From: Methylobacterium sp. E-066 | Lineage (GTDB): Bacteria; Pseudomonadota; Alphaproteobacteria; Rhizobiales; Beijerinckiaceae | Direction: 5' to 3' | Assembly: GCF_022829635.1 (NCBI RefSeq) | Contig: NZ_JAKSYO010000214.1 | Span: 1-64,000, forward strand | DNA: 64,000 bases | In this document: one piece after another, positions 24,505 to 34,118 of the stretch | Numbering within the stretch: the first letter of the stretch is position 1 | Layout: each line of letters starts with the position of its first letter | Notes under the pieces: generated by a model | Database searches by the model: none | The model's input: only the letters and a program-made list of their open reading frames with translations | Told to the model about the DNA's origin: nothing | Position numbers and translations under genes: made by a program

Positions 24505-27500
24505 TCAGCCTGGCGGCGTGCCTGGGGTCTCGACGCTGCTCTGACGCGCGCCGTTCGCCGCGCCGCGCTCCGGCAAGGCGGTCTCGGGATAGCGCTTGCG
24601 GTACTCGGCCAGGAAGGCCGACAGGGTCTCGGCCTTGGTGGCGCGGGCCGCGATGGCGCGGAATTCCGGCGTCTTCGTCGGGTTGGCACCGGTGAGCAGC
24701 GCGAAGGTGCGGGCGTCCGGGCTCTCGGCCATCGCTTCGGAGAACTTCGCCTTCAGCCGCTCCAGGCCGATCGCCTCGCCGGCGAGGTCGTAGGCGATGG
24801 CGGCGCGGACCGCGTCGGCCCGGGCCTGCTCGTCCAGCGGCCGGCCGGCGCGCCATGCGTCTCCGAGCAGCGCCTCATGCGATTCGCCGGCCTCGCGCCA
24901 GCGGCGGGCGCCCCAGTATATGTCGGCGCGCAGGCGCTCGATATCGGAGCCGCTCTCGTCCTCGATCGTCTCCAGGGCGAGGTCGGTGCGGGTGAGGTCC
25001 GAGAGGGCGCGGGCGCGGACCAGGGCGCGGGCGCGCTTCAGCTCGCCGGGCAGCTCGGGCAGGTTGGTGGCGTCGAGCACCTGCAGCGCCCGCATCGGCT
25101 TGTCGTCCATCAGCCGGATCGTGGCGAGCCGGGCGGCCACGGCGGACTTGGCCGGGCCGGTGAGGCGGTTGTCGATCTGGTACTGGAGCAGGTCGGCGGC
25201 CGAATCGAGCAGGTCGAGCCCGACCAGGCGGTCGGCCAGCCGGCGCACCACCTCGTCGCCGCGCCGCCCGATCGGGGCGAGCTCGCGGAAATCGAAATAC
25301 AGCGCCACCGCGTCGACCCCGGAGAGCGCGTCGCCCTTGTCGGTGAGGTAGAGGTTCTCGAAGGCGGCGCGCACCTCACGGGCGAGGGCCTGGGTGGCGG
25401 TGTCGTTCGGCGCGAAGGCGCTGGCCCGGCGCAAGGCCGTGAAGGCGTCGCGCCAGCGGCCGGCGCCGAGATAAAGCCGCGCCAAGCCGGCCGAGATGCC
25501 GGTCTCGGTCGGGCCGCCGTGCCAGGTGAGCGCCAGCCGCTCCAGCCGGTCGATCGCCGCATCCGGTTCGAGCTTGCCGGAGGCGCGGGCCAAGAACGTG
25601 CCGCGCAGTTGCGCTTCGGCCGCCACCGGCCGCTGGCCGACCTTCTCCAGGCGGGCATAGGCGTCGAGGGCCGCTTCGGTCTGGCCGGTGGCCTCCGAGA
25701 CGCGGGCGCGGACCAGGGCGAGGCGATCGCGGATCCAGGGAGGCAGGTTGGGCGCGTCCTCGGCCCGGGCGGCAGCCGTCTCGGCATCGCCGTTCTCGAT
25801 GGCCGATTCCGCGGCCTGGGCGCGAATCTGCTGGGCGAGGTCCGGGGGATAGCTCTCGGACAGCGGCAGCGTGTTGAGGAAGCCGGTCTCGGCGGCCTTC
25901 CAGTCGCTGAGCCCGGCCGCGGCCATCGCCCGCCACAGGGCGGCCTCCGGGTCGCTGGCGAGCTGCGGCGCCGACAGGGCCTTCAAGGCCTCGGCATTGC
26001 GGCCGCTGCGCACCAGCGCCAGGCCGCGCAGGACGGCGACGTCGCGCTGGGTCGCCAGCAGCGGGTCGTCGGCGGCGGCCGCCTCCAGGGCCGCGAGCCC
26101 TTCGAGGTCGAAGCCATTGGCGATGTTGGCGCGGGCGTGTGCGAGCCGCGCCGGGCCGCGCTGGGCGGGCGGCACGGTCGCGGCGGCATCGGCCAGGGCC
26201 CGGAGGGTCTCGCGCACGTTGCCGGCCCGGGCTCGATCCCACGCATCGGGCATGACCGCGAGAGTGCCGGCCTCGGCCAGGGCGGGATCGGCCTTGCGGG
26301 CGGCCGTCGAGGCGGCGAGACCGCCCTCCCGGCCGATCGTCACCCCGTCGAGCTGGGGCCGCACCGCGAGATCGTCGGCGCCGGCCAGCACCGCAACGCC
26401 GTGCCGGCTCGGCAGGATCTCGAAATCCACGAAGCGGCGGCTCTTCGGATTGCCGATGGCGCGCTGCGCCGCCGAGGTGACCACGGCGATGCGCTCGCCG
26501 TCGCGGTCGAGCCAGGTCGCCGATCCGGGCCGGGGCAGCGCCAGGGCGACGGTGATCCGGCCGGTCGGGTCGGGCTTGCGGACCGGGTCGAGGCTGTCGC
26601 TCGGGCTCAGGGCGTCGCCGGCCGACAGCTCCCAGGCCGGACCGGCCCCGGTGGTGACGGCGGCCAGATCGACCAGCCGGCCCGGCGGCACCGTGAAGCG
26701 CAGGATTGTGACCGCGCCGATCCGCTCCGGTGCTCCCACCGGCGCGAGGCCCTGGCGGCTCGCCGGCACGGTCACGGGCTCGGCGGTCTCGAACACCAGC
26801 GTAGCGACGCCGCCGCGCTCGAACAGGGCCGCGGGCGGCAGGGTCTGGAACGGGAAGACCAAGCCGGCCCCCGCCTGGCGCTTCGGCGGGGCCTGGGGGG
26901 CAGCGTCCGGGACGGCCGGGGCCTCGGCCTTCCGGGTCGGTGCGGGGATGGGTGCGGCCGGCTTTGCGACGCTCGGCTCGGCCGGGCCGGGCACGTCGGC
27001 GGCCTTGGACTTGGCGGCCTCCGGCGGCGCCTTGGTCACGACATCGATCGTGTAGGCGCCGTCCTCGCGCTCCGTGGTGATGGAAAAACCCTCGGCGGGG
27101 GTCACCAGGATGCTGGCCGAGCCCTCGTCGGATTCGGTGGCGAGCTTGGCGATGCCGGGCCGCGGGCGGCCGCGGGCGTCGTTCGAATCGATGGTCCAGG
27201 CTCCGGCCACGCGCAGGCGCGTCGTCGCCCCCTCGGCACTCACGGTCGCCATCGTGTCGTCGGGCAGGCGCAGGGACAGGCGCGTCAGGGTCGGGAGCCG
27301 GGCGAGTTCCAGGCTGAGGGGCTTGCGCACCGGCGGCGGCGTGCGCGCCCGCAACGCCTCCTCGGCGACCCGCGCCCGGCGGGCGAGTTCGGCGACCACC
27401 TCGGGGGGCAGCGGCGGCGGCAGGCCGGACCAGCCCTCCGGCAGCAGATCGACGAACACGCGCTCGCCGGCCGACTGGACATTGGCCCGGAACGGCCGCT

Positions 27501-27909
27501 GCAGCGCGACCCGCAAGCCCGAGCCGTCGGGATCACGCCGAACCGTGGACACGAAGGCCGGCATCTCTTCGGCGAGATGCTCGGGACCGGGCGCGACGCG
27601 CTCGCCGTAGCCGAGCAGCAGGATGCCGCCGGCGAGCTTCGCCTTGACGGTGACCGGCTTGTCGAAGGTGAGCACGATCCGGCCGTAGCCGCCGGGGCCG
27701 GTGCCCGATTCGCTGCCCTTGGCGGCGATCAACCGGGCGGCGAGCGCCGGGTCGATTGCCGCCAGAAGGGCAAGCGCGGGCAGCGACACGCGCAGCAGCG
27801 CGCCGCCGTATCGGCCGATCCGGGATCGCTTGCCCTCCGAACCCATCGCCTCGCCGATCCGATCCCGGCGCGCGGGCCCCCTCGGGCCGCGACGCCCGGC
27901 GCCACACAT
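24505..27909 (-). CDS. Very large exported protein with N-terminal beta-rich domain and C-terminal TPR-like repeats
   Basis: About 1134 residues. A secretion signal (ALLRVSLPALALLAAIDPAL) follows an Arg-rich leader. A domain with GYGRIVLTFDKPVTVKAKLA and GERVFVDLLPEGWSG looks AMIN-like, so peptidoglycan or envelope association is possible. A Pro/Ala-rich linker follows (residues about 290-350). The last 600 residues are Ala/Arg/Leu-rich helical pairs resembling TPR or Sel1-like repeats. ATG 27909 has AAGGTGG five bases upstream; ATG 27846 would give a more normal signal peptide. No named family is certain. In related genomes such proteins occur near motility genes, but that is recollection, not shown here. 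Confidence 0.6.
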   Translation of the reverse strand: MCGAGRRGPRGPARRDRIGEAMGSEGKRSRIGRYGGALLRVSLPALALLAAIDPALAARLIAAKGSESGTGPGGYGRIVLTFDKPVTVKAKLAGGILLLGYGERVAPGPEHLAEEMPAFVSTVRRDPDGSGLRVALQRPFRANVQSAGERVFVDLLPEGWSGLPPPLPPEVVAELARRARVAEEALRARTPPPVRKPLSLELARLPTLTRLSLRLPDDTMATVSAEGATTRLRVAGAWTIDSNDARGRPRPGIAKLATESDEGSASILVTPAEGFSITTEREDGAYTIDVVTKAPPEAAKSKAADVPGPAEPSVAKPAAPIPAPTRKAEAPAVPDAAPQAPPKRQAGAGLVFPFQTLPPAALFERGGVATLVFETAEPVTVPASRQGLAPVGAPERIGAVTILRFTVPPGRLVDLAAVTTGAGPAWELSAGDALSPSDSLDPVRKPDPTGRITVALALPRPGSATWLDRDGERIAVVTSAAQRAIGNPKSRRFVDFEILPSRHGVAVLAGADDLAVRPQLDGVTIGREGGLAASTAARKADPALAEAGTLAVMPDAWDRARAGNVRETLRALADAAATVPPAQRGPARLAHARANIANGFDLEGLAALEAAAADDPLLATQRDVAVLRGLALVRSGRNAEALKALSAPQLASDPEAALWRAMAAAGLSDWKAAETGFLNTLPLSESYPPDLAQQIRAQAAESAIENGDAETAAARAEDAPNLPPWIRDRLALVRARVSEATGQTEAALDAYARLEKVGQRPVAAEAQLRGTFLARASGKLEPDAAIDRLERLALTWHGGPTETGISAGLARLYLGAGRWRDAFTALRRASAFAPNDTATQALAREVRAAFENLYLTDKGDALSGVDAVALYFDFRELAPIGRRGDEVVRRLADRLVGLDLLDSAADLLQYQIDNRLTGPAKSAVAARLATIRLMDDKPMRALQVLDATNLPELPGELKRARALVRARALSDLTRTDLALETIEDESGSDIERLRADIYWGARRWREAGESHEALLGDAWRAGRPLDEQARADAVRAAIAYDLAGEAIGLERLKAKFSEAMAESPDARTFALLTGANPTKTPEFRAIAARATKAETLSAFLAEYRKRYPETALPERGAANGARQSSVETPGTPPG

Positions 27910-27987
27910 GGGATCCACCTTGCGGCACCGCGGCTAACGCTGGCTTAACCGTAACCCGGGGATTGGCCGGATCCGGTCCGATCGGTT

Positions 27988-28656
27988 TCAGCCGCTGAGG
28001 GCGACGGCGCGGTCGAGCGCCTGCGGAAACCCTTCCAGCGGCACCGTGATGGTGGCGGGCTCGGTGCCGCTCGACTTCTGGCCGGTCACGAACAGCTGCT
28101 TGGCATTGCGCATCCCATCGAGCGCCAGCGCCGGGAAGCTGATCGGCACGAGGCAGCCGTCGGAGACGCACAGGCTGTAGGGTGCGCCCTTGCCGAGGGT
28201 CTGCTCGTCGAGCTTGAAGGTCACGCCGGCCTCGATGGACAGGCCGAAGGGCATCAGCACGATGCCTTCCGAGCGGCCGTCATTCGGAACCTGCAGCTCC
28301 ACGCCGAACTTGCGCCGGCCGGTCTGCGAATCACCCTGGGACTGGGCGATGATGCAGGTGACCTTCTCGCTCGGGCGGGTGCAGGTCATGGTCCAGTCAC
28401 CGTAGCTCTCGCTGACCGTGCTGGCGCCGGTGGGCCAGGTCGCGTGCGCTGCAGCGGGCGCGGAGGCGGCAGCCGCCTTGGCCGCCGGCTTCGGAGCGGG
28501 CGGCTTCGGCTTGGGTTTGAGCTTGGCTTTGGCAGGCGCGTCGCCGGCGGCCGGCGCCTCGGGCTCGGCATCCTGGGCACGTGGCGACGCGAACGGAACG
28601 GCAAGCAGCAGCGTCGCGATCAGACTGAGGCGAACGACTGCTCGAAACGTCGACAT
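27988..28656 (-). CDS. Invasion-associated locus B (IalB) family protein
   Basis: A 222-residue exported protein. The signal peptide (LSLIATLLLAVPFASPRAQD) is followed by a Lys/Pro/Ala-rich spacer, then the IalB domain: YGDWTMTCTRPSEKVTCIIA, VQVPNDG-like strands, IVLMPFGLSIEAGVTFKLDE and YSLCVSDGCLVPISF, with four conserved cysteines. IalB proteins are periplasmic or envelope proteins of unclear biochemical role in alphaproteobacteria. ATG 28656 (MSTFRAVVRL) is chosen because it places the signal correctly. It lies 78 bp upstream of the large exported protein on the same strand. Confidence 0.85.
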   Translation of the reverse strand: MSTFRAVVRLSLIATLLLAVPFASPRAQDAEPEAPAAGDAPAKAKLKPKPKPPAPKPAAKAAAASAPAAAHATWPTGASTVSESYGDWTMTCTRPSEKVTCIIAQSQGDSQTGRRKFGVELQVPNDGRSEGIVLMPFGLSIEAGVTFKLDEQTLGKGAPYSLCVSDGCLVPISFPALALDGMRNAKQLFVTGQKSSGTEPATITVPLEGFPQALDRAVALSG

Positions 28657-28757
28657 GGAATCACGATCCCCCGGGGCCATTGACGGCAAAGCCGCCTAAC
28701 GTCCCAATCGGGGTGAGGCAATCACCGGCAGACGCCGGTCCACTCCGTCGGCAAGCC

Positions 28758-28934
28758 TCAGAACGGATTCGGTCCGCCGGCGGCCTCGGCGAGGGCGCAG
28801 CGGCGCGCGAAGGCGGCCTCGGTCCCGATGCGGACGGCGCGGGCCAGGGTGAACACGAGGGTGAGGATGCCGGGATCGCGGTCGGCGGTTTCGGCGACCG
28901 GGCCGGGGATGCGGGTGGCGATGAAAGCGAGCAT
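28758..28934 (-). CDS. Possible 58-residue small protein
   Basis: Frame MLAFIATRIPGPVAETADRD onward, ending AEAAGGPNPF. ATG 28934 is preceded by CGGAG with a 5-nt spacer. One amphipathic or hydrophobic stretch (ILTLVFTLARAVRIG) is present. The frame stays open upstream to 29081. I do not recognise a family; GC-rich DNA gives chance frames, so this is tentative. Confidence 0.35.
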   Translation of the reverse strand: MLAFIATRIPGPVAETADRDPGILTLVFTLARAVRIGTEAAFARRCALAEAAGGPNPF

Positions 28935-29305
28935 GACGACTCCGAAGATCAGGATCTCGGACGTTTCCTCGGTCCCAAGGATGTTGATTGTTCTGCGGGA
29001 CCTTTGCTGCACCGCAATATGAGCCATGCGGAGACTGCTCGCCACTCGCCTTCGCGCGCAGGCCACATGCACTGCAAACATGATGACACGCGCCGTTCCT
29101 CAATGGCGCCTTAACCGTCTATGGTGCAGCGCAGTTGACCGCCGGCGGGTGAGCCGCCATTGAGCGGCTTTCCGACGACCGGATTCGACGTACGCGCCGG
29201 CGCAGGCCGCGCAGCACGCCTGTCGCCCCACTGTCACACGCGCGCCATAACCCGCTCGCGAGCCTCAGAGCGGACCTCAGGCGTCCGCCAGACAAGGATT
29301 TTTTC
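28935..29305. other. Intergenic region upstream of homospermidine synthase
   Basis: About 370 bp without a confident gene. It must hold the hss promoter. I see AAGGA (29294-29298) as the ribosome-binding site and no clear riboswitch, repeat or hairpin of note. Confidence 0.4.
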
Positions 29306-30751
29306 ATGACCGAACAGCCGTCCCGTCACCCGATCCATGGCCGTATCAGCGGTCCCATCGTGATGATCGGCTTCGGCTCGATCGGACGCGGCACCCTGCC
29401 GCTCATCGAACGGCACTTCGCGTACGACCGCGCCCGCTTCACCGTGATCGACCCGGTCGACACCCACCGGGCGCTCGCCGAGAAGCACGGCCTGCGCTTC
29501 GAGAAGGTCGCGCTGACCCCGGAGAACCTGCGCGAAGTGCTCACGCCCCTCCTCACCGAGGGCGGCGGCCAGGGCTTCTGTGTGAACCTCTCGGTCGATA
29601 CCTCGTCGCGGGCGATCCTGGAGCTGTGCCGCGAGCTCGGCGCCCTCTACATCGACACCGTGGCCGAGCCCTGGCCGGGCTTCTATTTCGACAAGAGCCG
29701 CGGCCAGGGCGACCGCACCAACTACGCCCTGCGCCAGGACATCCTGGATGCCCGCGCCCAGAAGCCGGGCGGCCCCACGGCGGTCTCCTGCTGCGGCGCC
29801 AATCCCGGCATGGTCTCATGGTTCGTCAAGCAGGCGCTCCTGAACATCGCCAAGGATACCGGCGTCACCACGCCCGAGCCGAAGTCCCGCGAGGACTGGG
29901 CCGCCCTGATGAAGACCCTGGGCGTGAAGGGCGTGCACATCGCCGAGCGCGACACCCAGCGCGCCAAGAACCCCAAGCCCCGGGGCGTGTTCGTCAACAC
30001 CTGGTCGGTGGAGGGCTTCGTCTCCGAGGGCAACCAGCCGGCCGAGCTCGGCTGGGGCACCCACGAGACCTGGAAGCCCGCCAATGCCCGCGAGCAGGAG
30101 AAGGGCTCGCGCTGCGCGATCTACCTGCTGCAGCCGGGCGCCGACACCCGCGTGCGCACCTGGGTGCCCACCGCCGGCTCGCAGTTCGGCTTCCTGGTGA
30201 CCCACAACGAGGCGATCTCGATCGCCGACTACTACACGGTGCGCGAGGGCGATCAGGCCGTCTTCCGGCCGACCTGTCACTACGCCTACCACCCGGCCGA
30301 CGACGCCGTGCTCTCGCTCCACGAGATGTTCGGCAAGGCCGCCAAGGTGCAGGAGCAGCACCACATCCTCGACGAGACCGAGATCGTCGACGGCATCGAC
30401 GAGCTGGGCGTGCTGGTCTACGGCCACGCCAAGAACGCCTACTGGTACGGCTCGCAGCTCTCCATCGAGGAGACGAGGGCGATCGCCCCCTACCAGAACG
30501 CCACCGGCCTGCAGGTGACCTCCGCGGTGCTCGCCGGCATGGTCTGGGCCCTGGAGAACCCGGAGGCCGGCATCGTCGAGGCCGACGAGATGGATTTCCG
30601 CCGCTGCCTGGAGGTCCAGACCCCGTATCTCGGCCCGGTCGTGGGCGTCTACACCGACTGGACCCCGCTCACCGACCGTCCGGGCCTGTTCCCGGAGGAC
30701 ATCGACACCAGCGATCCCTGGCAGTTCCGCAACGTGCTGGTGCACGGCTGA
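29306..30751 (+). CDS. hss: Homospermidine synthase
   Basis: Makes sym-homospermidine from putrescine (and spermidine) with NAD+, the typical long polyamine of Hyphomicrobiales. The 481-residue product has the Rossmann start IVMIGFGSIGRGTLPLIERH at about 18-37, then FCVNLSVDTSSRAILELCRE, YIDTVAEPWPGFYFD and AVSCCGANPGMVSWFVKQAL, all conserved in bacterial HSS. The C-terminal PYLGPVVGVYTDWTPL is also typical. ATG 29306 has AAGGA eight bases upstream. A 12-bp-stem terminator follows at 30759-30787, so it is probably a single-gene unit. Confidence 0.93.
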   Translation: MTEQPSRHPIHGRISGPIVMIGFGSIGRGTLPLIERHFAYDRARFTVIDPVDTHRALAEKHGLRFEKVALTPENLREVLTPLLTEGGGQGFCVNLSVDTSSRAILELCRELGALYIDTVAEPWPGFYFDKSRGQGDRTNYALRQDILDARAQKPGGPTAVSCCGANPGMVSWFVKQALLNIAKDTGVTTPEPKSREDWAALMKTLGVKGVHIAERDTQRAKNPKPRGVFVNTWSVEGFVSEGNQPAELGWGTHETWKPANAREQEKGSRCAIYLLQPGADTRVRTWVPTAGSQFGFLVTHNEAISIADYYTVREGDQAVFRPTCHYAYHPADDAVLSLHEMFGKAAKVQEQHHILDETEIVDGIDELGVLVYGHAKNAYWYGSQLSIEETRAIAPYQNATGLQVTSAVLAGMVWALENPEAGIVEADEMDFRRCLEVQTPYLGPVVGVYTDWTPLTDRPGLFPEDIDTSDPWQFRNVLVHG

Positions 30752-30758
30752 GGTCTCC

Positions 30759-30787
30759 CGGGCCGGCGGATGCTGTCCGCCGGCCCG
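30759..30787 (+). terminator. Intrinsic terminator after hss
   Basis: CGGGCCGGCGGA (30759-30770) pairs perfectly with TCCGCCGGCCCG (30776-30787) over loop TGCTG, followed by GCCTTGCTTT. Placed 8 bp after the hss stop. Confidence 0.7.
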
Positions 30788-30848
30788 GCCTTGCTTTCGG
30801 TCGCCCCCTGTCTCAAGCTTAGCCGTGACTTGAGGGGGAGCACGACAG

Positions 30849-31172
30849 ATGACAGCGACGACCCAAGAGAAGATCCTGATCGAGCAGCGCGTCGCCAACG
30901 AAGGACCGAGCGTCGTCCTGGCCTACGTGCTTTGGTTCTTCTTGGGCTTTTTCTCTGCCCACCGATTCTATCTCGGCCGAACCTGCACAGCGATCCTTCA
31001 GATCGTGCTCAACTGCATTGTCGTCGGGCTCGTCTGGCTCGTCATCGACCTGTTCCTGATTCCCGGGTTGGTGCGCGCGAAACAGGCCAGCCTCCGCGCG
31101 CGCCTGACGCAGGAACTCGGACCGTCCCTCCCCGCCGGTGGCGCAGCCCTGGCCTCACCCGCTGCGGTTTGA
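30849..31172 (+). CDS. TM2 domain-containing membrane protein
   Basis: A 107-residue protein with two transmembrane helices: VVLAYVLWFFLGFFSAHRFY and a second near 49-70 (QIVLNCIVVGLVWLVIDLFL). FFSAHRFYLGR is the conserved TM2 turn. The short basic C-terminus has QASLRARLTQELG. Function of TM2 proteins is unknown. ATG 30849 follows GGGGGAGCACGACAG. It converges with the next minus-strand gene, 12 bp away. Confidence 0.82.
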   Translation: MTATTQEKILIEQRVANEGPSVVLAYVLWFFLGFFSAHRFYLGRTCTAILQIVLNCIVVGLVWLVIDLFLIPGLVRAKQASLRARLTQELGPSLPAGGAALASPAAV

Positions 31173-31184
31173 GCCCCGGTCCGG

Positions 31185-32066
31185 CTACTCGGCCTGCCGG
31201 CGCGTCACCAGCGTGCGATTCGGCTCGACCTCGTTCGGGTCCTGGTAGAGCGGCATGATCACCCGCAGCCAGCCGCGGGTCTCGCGGCCGCGGTAATTGC
31301 GCTGGACCACATCGCGGGTGAGATAGGCCTGCAGGTTCACCGGCCCGAAATTGTACCCGACCAAGCCGCCCACCGCGATCTGGCCCTGGGCCCGGTAGCT
31401 GGACACGCCGGTCGGCAGGTCGCTCGATCCGAACGCGACGGCGCCGACCTGCCACTTGCCGAACTTCTTCGCCGCCGTGAGATCCAGGTTCAGGTAGTCC
31501 GGGTAGAGGGTGCCGAAGGGCGAGCGCGTCTCGAGGAAGATCCCGTGGAGCAAGTTCGCGGTCAGGCTCCAATCCTGGCCGGTGTAGCTGATCGCGAAAC
31601 GATGGGTCAGCGAGGCGGACTGGGTCAGGAAACGCGTCTCGATCGGCAGGTAGCCGCCGAAAAAGTAGCTGACGCCGACATCGTTGCCGAGATCCCAGGC
31701 GAGTTGGGCGGCGAGCAGCGGCTGGCCGATGCCGCTCTGGTAGGGTGCGCCCTGGAGGATCGCGGCCACGACCGGCTGGGTGACGAAGACCTGGAGGCGC
31801 CCGCCCGCGATGTCCCACGGCGTCGCCCAGGCGAAGGTCGGCAGGTTGACGTTCGTCGCGGTGTCGCCCGGCCGCGCGCTGCGCGTGCCGAAGCTCGACA
31901 GGTTCACGAAGTACAAGCCGACCGGGAGCTGCGCGCCCACCGGCAGGCCGATGGTCTGTCCGGGCTGGGCCGCGGAAGCAGCGTAGGCCGAATTCATGCC
32001 GCTCGCACTGTAGAGGGCCAGAGCAGCCAACGCGATCCCGCGTAATCCCAGACCAAAACCGGTCAT
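31185..32066 (-). CDS. Outer-membrane protein of the phenol MetA-degradation/SphA-like transporter family
   Basis: A 293-residue exported protein. The signal peptide ends near SAYAASAAQ. The mature part is rich in alternating beta strands: LYFVNLSSFGTRSARPGDT, VGVSYFFGGYLPIETRFLTQ, HRFAISYTGQDWSLTANLLH and LDLTAAKKFGKWQVGAVAFG. This pattern is seen in the Phenol_MetA_deg family of outer-membrane beta-barrels. The substrate is unknown. It is 179 bp downstream of the antiporter stop on the same strand. Confidence 0.72.
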   Translation of the reverse strand: MTGFGLGLRGIALAALALYSASGMNSAYAASAAQPGQTIGLPVGAQLPVGLYFVNLSSFGTRSARPGDTATNVNLPTFAWATPWDIAGGRLQVFVTQPVVAAILQGAPYQSGIGQPLLAAQLAWDLGNDVGVSYFFGGYLPIETRFLTQSASLTHRFAISYTGQDWSLTANLLHGIFLETRSPFGTLYPDYLNLDLTAAKKFGKWQVGAVAFGSSDLPTGVSSYRAQGQIAVGGLVGYNFGPVNLQAYLTRDVVQRNYRGRETRGWLRVIMPLYQDPNEVEPNRTLVTRRQAE

Positions 32067-32245
32067 GAAACCCCCGATCCAGAGCCCCGTGACTGGGGGC
32101 TGATCGAGGTATGACGCTCGGTCGAACCAGGCTCATCCGGGCTCTACGGCCAAGCTGTGTGCAACGACACGCCCTGGACGTGTCGCGCCCGCCGGCCGGG
32201 ACTAAACCGGCCGGCTCCGTCCAGTCCGTGCGCGCCCGCCGCGGT

Positions 32246-33907
32246 TCAGCTGCGCGGCGTCGACAGGGCCCGGCCGGCGGGATTCCAGGCCAGCAGTCGC
32301 GCCTCGACCAGATCGACCTCGCGGACGAGCTGGCGCAGGACCACGTCGTCGATGGCCCGCGACCGGCGCAGGCGATAGAGCGCCTCGCGCTCGGCCTCGA
32401 TCCCGGCGAGCCGCAGGCGCTTCTCGGCCACCGCGAGCTGCCGGGCGCGGCCGCCTCCCTCCCGGGGGGCCCCGGTCGGCGCTTCCAGGCCTTCGTAACG
32501 GTCCATGGCCCGGGCGCCGGCCTCGACCGCGATGGACGCATCCTCCTGCTCCTCAACCAGCCGGTGCTGGAGCGCCTCGATCGCCGTCACGGCGTCGTGG
32601 CGCGCGGCGGCGCGGGCCGAATCCTCCTCGGCGTCGTGGCTGGAATCGGCTGGCAGGCGCAGGCCCCGCAACAGCGGCGGCAGGACCGTAGTGGCCAGTA
32701 GCAGCGAGGTCATGATCACCCCCATCGCCAGCAGGATCGCGAGATCCCGGGCCGGGAACGGCGTGCCGTCCTTGAGAGTGAGCGGCAGGGTCAGGATGCC
32801 GGCGAGCGTGATCGCGCCCTTCACGCCCGCGAGCGTCGTGGCCGCCACGAGCCGCCAGGTCAGGCCCTCGCGCCGCTCGCCCCGGCGATGCGCCTTCACC
32901 AGGACGAAGTGGAGCGAGACCCAGACCCAGGCGAACCGGATCGCCATCAGGCCGGCGGTGATGGCCAGCACCCAGGCCACCAGCCAGCCGGCGCCCTGCA
33001 CGTCGGCCTGCTTGACCGCGTGGCCGAGGACCTCGGGCAATTGCTCACCCAGCAGGACGAAGATCGACCCGTTGGCGGCGAGCGCGACGGTGTCCCACAC
33101 GGCGGTGCGGCGGACCCGGGTGGTGCCGAGGCTGCGCCCCTGGATCTCCACGTAGGTCATGGCGATGCCGGCCGCGACCGCGGCCAGGATGCCCGAGGCG
33201 TGGACGTGCTCGGCGGCGAGATAGGCCCCGAACGGCGTGAGCAGGCTGAACAGGATCTGGAGGCCCGGATCCTCGCCGGTCCGCCGCCGCAGCAGGTCCT
33301 GGGCCCCCATCAGCAGGAAGGTCGTGGCGGCGCCGATGCCGAGGCCGCCGAGCGCCAGCCAGACGAAGGTGGTCGCGGCCTCCGACAGCGAGAAGGTGCC
33401 GGTGAGCGCCGCCGCGATGGCGAAGCGCAGGCAGACGAGGCCGGTGGCGTCGTTCAGGAGTGCCTCGCCCTCGAGGATGTGCATGAGACGCCGCGGCACC
33501 GGGGCCTGCGCGGCGACCGACGAGACCGCAATCGGGTCGGTCGGGGACAGGACGGCCGCGAGCGCGAAGGCGACCGCCAGCGGGATGCCCGGGATCATGG
33601 CGTGGATCAGCATGCCGATGCCCAGCACCGTCAGCGCCACGAGCCCCAGCGCGAGCGCCAGAACGGTCCGTCCGTTGCGGAACAGGTCGCGCTTCGGGAT
33701 GCGCCAGCCGTCGAGGAACAGCAGCGGCGGCAGGAACACCAGGAAGAAGATCTCGGGATCGAGGGCCGTGCTGGGCAACGGCCCCAGCGCCAGGGCCACG
33801 CCGATCGCGATCTGGATCAGGGGCAGCGGCAGCGGCACCAGACGGCCGAGGGCGCCGCTCACCAGCACGGACAGCAACAGGGCCAGGACGACGGTGACGC
33901 TTTCCAT
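32246..33907 (-). CDS. Na+/H+ antiporter, CPA1 family
   Basis: A 553-residue cation/proton antiporter. About twelve membrane segments fill residues 1-410, with FFLVFLPPLLFLDGWRIP near 53, AAVLSPTDPIAVSSVAAQAP near 120 (the Asp in the unwound helix) and EGEALLNDATGLVCLRFAIA near 147 (conserved ND pair). GVKGAITLAGILTLPL lies near 365. The last 130 residues are a cytoplasmic tail rich in Ala, Glu and Arg. It exports Na+ (or K+) in exchange for H+. No regulatory partner is adjacent. Confidence 0.9.
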   Translation of the reverse strand: MESVTVVLALLLSVLVSGALGRLVPLPLPLIQIAIGVALALGPLPSTALDPEIFFLVFLPPLLFLDGWRIPKRDLFRNGRTVLALALGLVALTVLGIGMLIHAMIPGIPLAVAFALAAVLSPTDPIAVSSVAAQAPVPRRLMHILEGEALLNDATGLVCLRFAIAAALTGTFSLSEAATTFVWLALGGLGIGAATTFLLMGAQDLLRRRTGEDPGLQILFSLLTPFGAYLAAEHVHASGILAAVAAGIAMTYVEIQGRSLGTTRVRRTAVWDTVALAANGSIFVLLGEQLPEVLGHAVKQADVQGAGWLVAWVLAITAGLMAIRFAWVWVSLHFVLVKAHRRGERREGLTWRLVAATTLAGVKGAITLAGILTLPLTLKDGTPFPARDLAILLAMGVIMTSLLLATTVLPPLLRGLRLPADSSHDAEEDSARAAARHDAVTAIEALQHRLVEEQEDASIAVEAGARAMDRYEGLEAPTGAPREGGGRARQLAVAEKRLRLAGIEAEREALYRLRRSRAIDDVVLRQLVREVDLVEARLLAWNPAGRALSTPRS

Positions 33908-34118
33908 GCGTGTCTTTCGAACGAGGGCCGGCCTCCCCTCGGGAGGCGTCGACCGGGTGATGCGCGGATGGCCGGGATCGGGCCTTGTAGCATCTGCCGG
34001 GCTGCGGGATGCCGGCGATCGACGACGCCCGGCGACCGATCGAGCGAAACGATGCCGATCGATTAATCGGAATTTTTAGAAATCATTATATAGCATTCGA
34101 AGAGCGCAGAGGGCGCTG

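Noticed and set aside
24877..27948. 1023-residue plus-strand frame opposite the large exported protein
   Set aside because: The minus-strand frame has a signal peptide and coherent domains; this one has only shadow composition.
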